DNA of 64,000 nucleotides, from contig RPFO01000163.1 in assembly GCA_009746045.1 (NCBI GenBank), forward strand, positions 64,001-128,000. The letters are read 5' to 3'. Positions 12,801 to 23,100 of this stretch are shown one piece after another. This DNA comes from Mesostigma viride. Taxonomy: Eukaryota; Streptophyta; Mesostigmatophyceae; Mesostigmatales; Mesostigmataceae. Every line of letters starts with the position of its first letter. Within the stretch, counting starts at the first letter, position 1. Made by a program: the position numbers and the translations under genes. Below the pieces are notes generated by a model. That model ran no database searches and was not told the DNA's origin. It saw only the letters and a list, made by a program, of their open reading frames with translations.

Positions 12801-13052
12801 AATTCAGGTTGCAAACCATGCAGCCATTAAGCACCGACTACATGCTACCGTGAATTGTCCACACTGACAGCAGAGCCAGGCGTAAACGTTCAACGAGTGG
12901 ACAAGCCTGCTCACCTTATACACCAGGCCAACAATGGTTGTTCCTGTCTTCAGGACTTTAGGACCGGACAGACCAAGCTTTTCCAAGTGGGCATTCCGAC
13001 GGCATAGTTCAAAAGTAAACCCGCCTGTCTGCTCAGCGTCGTCTGTGGTCAT
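6849..13052 (-). CDS. PBB: 20S proteasome subunit beta-2 (beta type-7), 8 exons
   Basis: This gene encodes the trypsin-like catalytic subunit of the 20S proteasome core. Exons on the minus strand are 13052-12915, 12730-12589, 11388-11292, 10634-10565, 10022-9918, 8516-8418, 7982-7892 and 6925-6849. All junctions are GT-AG and the phases fit, giving 819 nt or 272 residues plus stop, the usual length for the plant and algal family. The propeptide ends ...VLKTG, so the nucleophile is Thr38 in TTIVG. Asp54 (GADTRAT) and Lys70 (NCAKIHY) occupy the D17 and K33 positions of the mature enzyme. Family blocks [39 protein letters not shown] and [11 protein letters not shown] follow in order. The C-terminal arm, [12 protein letters not shown]..., is the typical clamp onto the neighbouring subunit. 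The start ATG was chosen because the frame gives [20 protein letters not shown]. Introns carry a hexamer satellite, short tandem repeats and a LINE fragment. Identification is very secure. Confidence 0.96.
8768..9055. repeat. (CACACG)n hexamer satellite in a proteasome intron
   Basis: About 47 near-perfect copies of a 6-bp unit lie in intron 5 of the beta-2 gene. On the gene's strand it reads (CGTGTG)n, an alternating purine-pyrimidine tract with Z-DNA potential. Confidence 0.97.
9390..9605 (-). repeat. SINE-like repeat with tRNA-type promoter
   Basis: Read on the minus strand, this begins with a tRNA-like head: 'gatgccttaggatcaggaga' near 9590, then a B-box-like 'gttcgattcc' near 9530. A body follows with 'tttccgcggaccggcactga' and 'cgcaaatggttttcac'. 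The head recurs at 40730-40815 and the body at 45235-45330. It lies in intron 5 of the proteasome gene. No proper tRNA cloverleaf was found, so it is called SINE-like rather than a tRNA gene. Confidence 0.5.
10880..11075. repeat. Short tandem repeats in proteasome intron 3
   Basis: Four copies of a 24-bp unit (gatcgtgtgcaagcacacag plus ata(g/a)) are followed by about three copies of a ~36-bp unit built on 'catctgcttgcat'. Each 24-bp unit contains the near-palindrome GTGTGCAAGCACAC and could form a small hairpin. Confidence 0.85.
11822..12120 (-). mobile_element. LINE family D 3' fragment in proteasome intron 2
   Basis: The complement matches the plus-strand family D end at 53290-53575: part of the C-terminal coding segment, the 3' UTR with 'agttaggtta' and 'gaggcatgttataattt', and a TTTAA-type tail at 11822-11845. 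It lies in the same orientation as the host gene. Confidence 0.75.
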
Positions 13053-14033
13053 TCTCCTAGGCAAGTGAGGCAGACCCTACCAGGAAACAAAATTTCAACA
13101 CGCCTTGCGTTTGCACTCTGCCTCAAAGCGGCCCGGTTTGTGGAAATTCTGCCTTCCCTGCTACCGCCAGAACGTAATAGCACCTCCTTTAAAAAAATTC
13201 AAGTTATTCTCTTGAACACAAGCCTTGATGGAAGCTCTGGAAAGGAAAGAGCGCTTGTAAAACAATGCCACAGCTCGTGCGCACGTCTCCTGTTCTTGTC
13301 ACGGACATGATCGCGGGTCTGTGTCTGCTGTCTCCAGTCGTGCGTCGTCTCACGAGCCCGCACAGCGATGCCAGCATAAGATAATAACTACCGGGATGCC
13401 AGCCCGCTCCAACTGGCACCCTGAGTGGCGCGGTCCAGCAGATACCAAGGTGGAAACTGGATTCCGTGAAGATTTGGTGGACCACATTTATTATTATTAT
13501 TGCCGAATGCCGACTCGGGCGAATAACTAATTATTGGTGTTATGTAGTGGCAGGGTCATTTATCATAGCAGTTGATTTGGTAATGGCGCCTTTGGATGCG
13601 ACGCCGGCAGTCGCATGCACGATTTCCTTTGGCGAATCCTGAAATTAAGAAGGCTGCGCTACTGCCGATTGCCTCATTCCACAAGATGCATTCGGCAGAG
13701 GCAGCATGCTTGCATGGAAATTAGTTGCGTAACCCTGGCTTGACCGCAAGTTGCATATCGTACTGGCGGGAGTAAAATTAGGGATTAACACAGGCATTTC
13801 CTGGCAGGATTTGACCTGCCAGATCGTTGGCTACCAAGCGAACACGAAATTGACGTTAGATGTGCTGTTTATGGCTTACTGGGGCTAGGGATGACCGAAT
13901 GGAGGCGACCCACCGGTGTCTTTTGCATGCGGTAAATACCATGTGCACCGCGGTCTGGTAATAAATGACGTGGGCGCCATGCAAACTCCAGACGTTGGCA
14001 ATTAATAGTTTGGCTTCCAGAAGGACTTGAACC
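13053..14033. promoter_or_regulatory. Shared upstream region of two divergent genes
   Basis: The start codons of the beta-2 gene (minus) and the GT29 gene (plus) are 981 bp apart, head to head. Both promoters must lie here, or nearly so. I see no long open frame and no clear TATA pair. An ATTATT microsatellite lies at about 13488-13500. The assignment follows from gene positions only. Confidence 0.55.
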
Positions 14034-17000
14034 ATGCCGCCCTTCAAACGAACAATACTCGTAGTTGGCCTGCCGTGCCTGCTCGTGTTCCTAGTTACGA
14101 CGGGGTCCCTGCTGTACGAGGCGTACCAAAGTTCAGGACAAGGTGAGCTTTCACATACAGCCATGCATTATCCAACGACGTCGTTGACAAGTCTGTAAAT
14201 GGCACTTGTCCGGCGTTGGCAGCCATGATCCTGCTCCGCGGCCAACGTTCCGCAAGCCGTTTTGCTGTGTGTTTCCTCCTCGCGCCCATGTTCTTCATAT
14301 CACGTGCGGGTTTTTACAATGTGCGCGTGTGACTACCCGTACACGGTCTAGCCGCGTTCCTATTAGCAGCGAAGCTGCATCTGCAATTGTCTGACGATCT
14401 GCTACTGCTGTGCTCGTAGCTTTTACCTAGACCTATCCTATACCTAGCCTTCACCTACATCTAGCTTATACATAGCTTTTACCCTGTTAAATTTTTTTTT
14501 GCATATTTGAATTGGGCATGATGTGACGTCCAATGCCGCAAAGTTTGAAGGCTATATCTCTGGCTTTTCCGTTCATTCACATTGCCATCGAGTAGCGATT
14601 GAGTAACGGGGAGATCGGTTGCAACAGGAAGCCTGGACAATCTTGCTGGAGTTCCCCACCTGTCAAGTCTCTGACTCCTCTCCCTGTTATTGGTTTTTGT
14701 TTTTGTGTGTGACGATGCCACCGTCAGACCCTGGTGAGGGCGTCACCCCGATAGCCCCAGGTCTGGCTGCCAACATCCACCTAGCTGTCGATGCCCCGCA
14801 GGCCGACCACGATAATGATGACGATGATGATGATGGTGATGATCATGATGATGATGATAATCCCGCTGTGGCCACCCCACATTCTCTCCTAGAGCCGCCG
14901 GAACCGCGCGGCGTGCTGACGTCCGACGAGTGGTTGAGGTCGCGGGCCGGTGCCGAGGGGGGCGAGCTCGCCAGGTCAGCGCCAGGGCCCCTGGGCAGAC
15001 CTCGGCCCGCAAGCGCACGGGCACACCATCCCGCTGCCATCGCTGGGGGGCATCCCAGTCGGGATGGATGGGTGGGTGAAAAGGCGGACGCGGTGGGTGT
15101 AGAGGCGGAGCGCAACTGGAACGAGAAGGGCGGAAAGAACCGGGACGTGGTCCTGCTGGACTGGCAGCCGTCACAGGTCGTGAAAGAGGAGCGCTCCCCT
15201 GAGAACAACGAGGTCTCCGCTCCCACCGGGTATGACACGTCCATGGCCGAAGATGTGAGCTCGTCTGAGAATGAAGAGGTTTCCACCCCCGTGGATGCGG
15301 GTGCTGGAATATACGGCGTTGTCTTGCGCGACGGTGATGATGCGGATGTCAGCACTGGTGGCGATGCTGACGCTGATGCTGGCATGGACGTCGTGGTTGG
15401 CCCCGACGGCGGAGTTCTTGAAACAGTCGTTGCTGGCGAAGGCGGGGATGTGGGTGCTGGAGAGGATGGCGTGGGTGGGGGGGGAGAGGGAGGGGGAGCG
15501 GGTCATTCCGGTGGGATACGTGGCGTGGGTGAGGGTGGCCCAGAGGGGAGGGGGGAGGGAAGCGAAGGGGCGAGGGGGGAGGGGAGCGAAGGGGGGAGGG
15601 GGGAGGACGTTGAGGACCTGCGCGAGGAGGACCTGGACGGAATAGCGGAAGCCTCCAGCGAAGAATCAGGCGAAGGTGCCAACGCAGGCGAAGGTGCCAT
15701 CGAAGTGGAGAGGGAGGAGGGAAGGAAAGAGGCGGGCGAAGAGGGGAGGGCGAGTGGGAGCGAAGAAGAAAGTGAGGAGGAGGGCGTGACGGATGACCGC
15801 GGGGGACGTACGCGGGGGCGGTCCTCGCGGCAGGTCTTCCTGCAGGAGGGGGAGGGGTTGGAGCCAGCGCAGTCAGCGGGAATGGATGATGATGGGGATG
15901 GGCAAGTGGATGGGGATGGGGATGGGGATGGGGATGGGGATGGGGATGGGGATGGGGATGGGGATGGGGATGGGGATGGGGATGGGGATGGGGATGGGGA
16001 TGGGGATGGGGATGGGGATGGGGATGGGGATGGGGATGGGGATGGGGATGGGGATGGGGATGGGGATGGGAATGGGGGTGGGGATGGGGATGGGGATGGG
16101 GGTGGGGATGGTGGGGAGGATGCTACCAAGGAGGGCACTGTGGATCGAACGGATTTGGAAGAGGGAAGGGGTGATGGGGAAGGGGGGGTGGATGCCATGG
16201 GTGACAGTACCATGGGTGCCGGCCTTGCTCTTGACGGTGATGACGTGGCGGCCAAGTTGGGTGGCAGCATAACGGGCGATGGTCCCGTTCTTGATGGCAG
16301 TAGAGGTCACAGCCATCGTGAGCATGATGGTGCGGGCTCGCCGAGCAGAGGGCATGCTGCGGGGGGACGGTATGTGGCAGGGGATTCCATCCCGGACGTG
16401 CCGCGGCGACGCGGGTGGACGGGGGAGGTGGACGGCGATGATGTCATCACTGTCAGAAATGATGACGCCACGTCGAGGGAGGATGCGAGCATCCCAGCGA
16501 GCGCACGGCTGCTGGGCGCCCCGCTTGACGCATTACCAGGCAGTGTGGATCCGCGAGGCAGTCGCGAGGGAGGATACCTTGGTTCTATCTATAGCGATGG
16601 TCTGTCCAGTCCCATGTCTGCCAGCAGAAGGGGAGGATTCACTTGGGGCCTTGACCAGCAGCAGGCGTCAGGAGGGCCTGAGGATGGTTGGCAACTGTGG
16701 GAGGGCCAGGGGTTGGATGACACTGCTGATGCTTCTGGTGTTGCTGAAATCGGCAGGGCTAATGATGGGGAGGACGTTGTGACATCCAGCATTGCCCCGG
16801 GGTTGGCCACCGGAGACGGGGCAGCTGTGCTTAGTGTTGACGATGGCGATGGCGATGCTGCTGGCGGTCTAGTAGCAGATGACGGTGATGATTCTGTTGC
16901 TGTCGCTGGCGGTCTAGAAGACGGGGATGCCATGCAAGCTGTCGATAAAGCTGGCGACCGTGGAGGCGGGGATGGTGTCGGTGAGCTGGCAGGGGAGAAG

Positions 17001-20000
17001 CCCCTCCTGGACGCGCCACCCGGGGGCTATGACGTCGTCGAGGTGGCCATTGTGGGTGGGGGGTGGGGCTCTCCGGATGGTGCGGGAGGAGGGGATGGAG
17101 GCAGGAGGGGGAGCAGTTTGGCCGGGCACGAACCAGGGGAGGAGGGGGAGGAGGAGGAGCCAGCAGAGTCACAGGAAGAGGGTGAGGGCGAGGGGGCGCG
17201 GGAACAGCCTCAAGGCAACGAGGGGCAGGATGGCGTGGGGGGAGAAAAGGGGGAGAGTGCTGGGGAGGGGAGTGGGGTCAAAGGGATCTGGGAAGAACCC
17301 GAGGAGGAGGGTGTCCAAGAGGGGGGCAGCGAGGGGGGCGGTCAAGAGGGCATGGGGGAAGGAAGCGGAGGAGAAGGGGATGACAGCGGAGACGAAGAAG
17401 AAAGAAAAGAAGAAGAGGGTCATGAGGGAGAAGAACCGAGGGGGGGAGATGAGGGGAATGAGCAGGGAGGAGGCGCAACAGCTGGGGCTGCTGATGGGAT
17501 TGGCGGAATGGATGCGATTGTGGAGGAAACACCGGCCGCGGATGATTGGGATGATTTAGAGCTGCCGGAAAGCGAACAGAATGGTGGGGTTGCCGGCTCA
17601 CCTGCGGATGGGGAGGTGGGTGGGGAGGGTAAAGGGGGGCGTGGTGTGGAGGCAGGTGAAGGAAAGGAGGAGGCAGAGAAGGAAGAGGAAGAAGGAGAGG
17701 AAGGGGAAGGCGGAGAGGAAGAGGGAGGGGAAGGGGACGGGGAAGGGGAGGAGGGGGAGCTTTGGGACCAGGAGGGGGAAGAAGGGGAAGGCGGCGATGA
17801 GGGGGAAAGCAAACCTGGGGAGGATGATCAGGGGGCAGAGGAGGGGAAGGAGGGGGGCAGAGAGGAGGAAAATGAAGGGGAAGTTGAGGAAGAAGAAGAA
17901 GGGGTGGAGGTTGAGGAAGGGGAGGACGAGGGTGAGGATGGGACCGAGGATGGGGACGAGGTCTTGAATGCGGAAGCGAACGAGGAGCTTGATGCCGCGC
18001 TGGAACTTGACGGGGATGACGAGGGAGATGAAGGAGGGTCAGACGACGATGAAGGCAGTGAAGATGATGGGGGCAAAGGCATGGGCATGCGTGGTACCTC
18101 AGCGGCGGCACGTGGCAAGGGTGACCAGGGGCGTGGGGAGGCCATTGATGGGGCTGTCGATGGCCTGCTGGACTTTGTGTCCCCGGCTCCTTCGCGCCAT
18201 GTTCGCGCCAGCTCATCACCGTCAACGCCCAAGGCGACCAAGAAGCAGCCCCAGGGCTCAAAGAAGAAACCAGCCGGGGGCAAGGGGCCAGGCGGCCGCA
18301 AGGACGCCAAGAAGAAACCCACCCCAAAGCCTAGGAAGCCGCTTCCAAAGGCAAGTGGGACGCCTGCTGCTGCAGCCCAGTCAGGCACCCGCACAGGGAG
18401 TACCCAGGGGGGTTCTGGTCCAGGCCGTGCGGGTACCGGTGCAGGGTCTTCTAGCAGCGCCATGCCCAAGGGCAGGTCGCTCATCGAGCGGCTGAGCGAC
18501 ACCTGGCTGGGCCACCTGGTCCAAAAGGTTGCTCCGGGGGTCACAGCGGCTGCCCAGACGGGCCTCGCGCCGTACCCTGGCCCAAACGCGACCGTTGCGG
18601 GTGACGGTAGTGAGCCGCGTGGCAAGGGGGGGGATTCCTCGGATCGTGGGGGGGGGGATGCTGTGTCGGATCGTGAGGGTGCGATGCACGTCTCGTGGGG
18701 GGATGCCGTGCTGCCTGGCCCTGGGGGAGAGGAAAAGGAGGGGGGTCATGATGATGGTGATGATGATGGGCTAAGGTGGGGGGTGATTGGCCCTGTGAAC
18801 CGTGAGGTTGTTGACAACGACGGTGACGGTGATGATGAGGGTGATGGCGAGGGTGATCATGATGGTGATGGTGATGGTGATGGTGAGGGTGGGGTGGGTC
18901 CAGAGGGTTTGGCGGGAGTGGAAGACGAGACACCCCCCCTGGTGGCCTCCCCCAGGGTGCTCAAAGGGGCACGTGCACGCCCCCCGGCGTCCCCTCCCCC
19001 GGCCCCCAAATGCGGCCCCGGCTCAGTCTGGGGTGCAGGCGCCCCTTGCCTGCGTACGACTGACTGCTGCGGACGTCACTTGATGTGTGTGAAGGGCACA
19101 TGCCGATGCCCCATCATGCTCTCCGGCGACGCCAACTGTACAACGCAGCCTCCTTCGCTGCCTCGCTGGTGCGTTATGCCCATGAGTGACCCCGCGATTC
19201 GCGCATATGCGGTCAAGCGGGGCCTGATAAAGAAAGGGGCCATGCTGCCGCCGCGGATCGCCACGTACGGCCGCAGGCAGTTGCACCAGCTGGGAAACTT
19301 CGCCAGCTGCGCGGTGGTGGGCAGCTCGGGCGTGCTCAAGAAGAGGCACTATGGCGCAGCGATTGACAAGCACATGGCGACGATCCGGATCAACGACGCG
19401 CCCACCAAGGGGTACCAGGTTTGTTTCTCGGTTTGGGGTGGGGGGGGGGGGGGGGGAGGGGGGGGAGGGGGAGGGAGGGGGGAAAGGGGTTTGGAGGGGG
19501 AGGGGGGAAGAGGGGGGGAGCCGGGGAGGGGCATGGGGATGAAGGGGGGCATATCAATCATTCAATCAAGCAATTTAGCAATATATTGACAAGGGAAAAG
19601 GATTCACTGTGTTTCTATTTTCACTAGGTAACGAGCTCCGGTTGGGCCAAACGTTGTAGTTAGAAAGGAATTAAGCGCCGGTTGCGGTGGCTGGTTGCGT
19701 TACTTAGCTTGAATGGGATACGAGGCTCGAGGGGGGGCGGGGGGCGGGGGGCGGGGGCGGGGGGCGGGGGGGCGGGGGGGCGGGGGGCGGGGGGGGCATG
19801 GATGATGTTCCCTGGTCCCTGGCTAAATTGAATGTCTGCTTGTAGGCACGGTTACTTGCATTTTATAACCCATGCCTATCGCCGCTGCATATCATCTACA
19901 TCATATCAGCTGTCGTTGTTTGCAACCATCTGCTCTTGTCTTCCTGTCTCGATCCCCATCTGTCTCCCTATTTCTCACCCAATCACTCACCCTATCTGTC

Positions 20001-20070
20001 TCCCTGTCTCCTCCATCCATCCACTCTCTCTCTCCCTCTGTGTGTGTGCGTGCGTGTGTCTCTTCTTTTG

Positions 20071-20137
<67 letters not shown>

Positions 20138-23100
20138 CGCGTGCGTGTGTCTGTGTATCTATCCTTCCCCTCCCCCCCCTTCCCCTCCCTCCCCCCCCTC
20201 CCTCCCCTCCCACTTCACTCCTGTATTGTCGTACTACTGTCTCTTTCCCTTGTGGTATATCTCTTTCCTTCGTTCTCATGTAATGCTATCTTTTAATCTA
20301 CTGTCTCTTTCCCTTGTGGTATATCTCTTTCCTTCGTTCTCATGTAATGCTATCTGTTAATCTACTGTCTCTTTCCCTTGTGGTATATCTCTTTCCTTCG
20401 TTCTCATGTAATGCTATCTGTTGATCTACTGTCTGTTGTTCTTGTATACTACGCTCTCTGCATCTATGATCTGTTGTTCTCATAGTGGTGCACTACTATC
20501 TGTTGATCTACTGTCTGTTGTTCTCATGTACTGCTATCTGTTGTACTACTATCTCCTTCTGCTCTCGCTCACCCGCCCGCATCCGCGCCTGGCTCGCCTC
20601 CCCGCGTGTGCCAGAAATACGTCGGCAGCAGCACCACGCTGCGCATCCAGAACATCGACTACTGTGGGTATCGGGAAGGCCACCGTGAGATGTGCCTACC
20701 GTACACGTCGCACCCGACGGGGTCACGCATGTGCGACCCGACGTGGCTGCGGCGCTGCCGGGTAAGCTGCCAGCCACACACATATATCTACACAATGTGC
20801 TGCCGACTATACACAATAAGAGCATATAATGATTAAGAATGAATAGGAACATAAATCATCAAAATCATCAACGCAATCAGCAATGCAGGAAAAACTATAC
20901 AAACAAGAGCAAAATAGGTACAATGTTTTATTCATTTGTTCATTTGTTCCATAAATTATTGTGCAGTTGTTCATTTTGTGTGTATTGGCTGTGATGTGTT
21001 TGTGGGGGTTTAGATTTTCCTTGGTGGATTTTCATATGGGTTTTATCGGTTGTTTGTTCTTTTTTTTTTTTTTTGAGTTTGATGCAGTGCAGCAGCATGG
21101 GTTTCTCTAGTTGGACCTTCATGCACGCCTTGGTTTTTGTCATGTTATAGTGCCAGATTATAGTGCCGGGTTATAGTGCCAGAAGGGTTGTTAGAGTGCC
21201 GGGTTATAGCGCAAGAAGGGTTGTGGTGCCAGAAGGGTTGTTGTAGTGGTGGCTCTTTGAAGACATGTAAGGCCTGAAACGAGCAAAGGCCCTGAAAGGC
21301 CATGGATATGCCAATGGCTGACATGGAATGTGGGGCCTGGCCTTTGGCTGGCAATGAGCGGATGGGAGGGAGGGAGACTCGGAGGGAGGAAAGAAGGACT
21401 GTGAGGTACAGTACGGAAAATCCATGCGCAGTTTGCAGCAGCCATTTGCTCTGACAAGCCTATGGAACGCTGATGTGGCTACTCAGTTTGCTAATGCTGT
21501 AGCCAAGCCTTGCTCAGGCTGTAACGTGCTGTTGACAATCAGTCTTAGCACACGCATACATACTTCTTGCCTGCATGTTATTAGTCCTGCTCATGTCGCC
21601 TCACCTCGTCTTCCCCTGCCTACTAACTTTCCCTGCCTCACTCTCTGTGTCGCCTTACCAAGCCTCAAGTAGCTCCTGTTACCTCGCCTTGCCTCTTGCC
21701 TCGCCTTGCCTTGTACCTCGCCTTGTCTCTCGCCTCGCCTTGCCTCTTGCCTTGCCTTGCCCCTTACCTTGCCATCTGTTGCCTAATCTTAGCCGCCTCA
21801 TCGCAACCCCCTCATCTTGACCGCCTCATCTTGACCGCCTCATCTTAACTGCCTCATCTTGACCGCCTCATCTTGACCGCCTCATCTTAACTGCCTCATC
21901 GCAACCTCCTCATCTTAACTGCCTCATCGCAACCGCCTCATCGCAACTGCCTCATCTTCACCGCCTCATCTTAACCTCCTCATCGCAACGGCCTCATCTT
22001 CACTGCCTCATCTTAACCGCCTCATCTTAACCGCCTCATCTTAACTGCCTCATCTTCACCGCCTCATCTTAACTGCCTCATCTTAACCGCCTCATCTTAA
22101 CTGCCTCATCTAAACTGCCTAATCTTAACCGCCTCATCTTCACCGCCTCATCTTGACCGCCTCATCTTAGCCGCCTCATCTTAACTGCCTCATCTTCACC
22201 GCCTCATCTTGACCGCCTCATCTTAACTGCCTCATCGCAACCTCCTCATCTTAACTGCCTCATCTTAACTGCCTCATCGCAACCTCCTCATCTTAACCGC
22301 CTCATCTTAACTGCCTCATCTAAACTGCCTAATCTTAACCGCCTCATCTTAGCCGCCTCATCTTAACCGCCTCATCTTAACCGCCTCATCTTAACTGCCT
22401 CATCGCAACCTCCTCATCTTAACCGCCTCATCTTAGCCGCCTCATCGCAACCGCCTCATCTTGACCGCCTCATCTTAACCGCCTCATCTTCACCGCCTCA
22501 TCTTGACCGCCTCATCGCAACCGCCTCATCTTCACTGCCTCATCTTAACCGCCTCATCTTAACCGCCTCATCTTCACCGCCTCATCTTGACCGCCTCATC
22601 TTAACTGCCTCATCGCAACCGCCTCATCGCAACCGCCTCATCTTCACTGCCTCATCGCAACCGCCTCATCTTCACCACCTCATCTAAACCGCCTCATCTT
22701 CACCGCCTCATCTAAACCGCCTCATCTTAGCCGCCTCATCTTCACCGCCTCATCTTAACTGCCTCATCGCAACCTCCTCATCTTAACTGCCTCATCTTCA
22801 CCGCCTCATCTTGACCGCCTCATCTTCACTGCCTCATCTAAACCGCCTCATCTTCACTGCCTCATCTAAACCGCCTCATCTTAGCCGCCTCATCTTCACC
22901 GCCTCATCTAAGTGCCCTTCCCCTACGTCTGCATGGCTCCCCTCCAGCCGGTGCCTCGGACCCCTCCGTGTCCCCTGCCTTCCTCCGCCCCTCTCACCCA
23001 TTGATGCGGCGTCCCTGTGTTTCACGGCTTTCTCTGCCACCCCCCCCTCGTTTCCTCACTTGCACTCTCACCCTGCCCCAGAGCGCACGCCTCTCCCTTC

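Noticed and set aside
15503-18625. Ser-Pro-rich open frames antisense to the GT29 stem exon
   Set aside because: They are antisense shadows of the Glu/Asp/Gly-rich coding frame; no motif or splice support.
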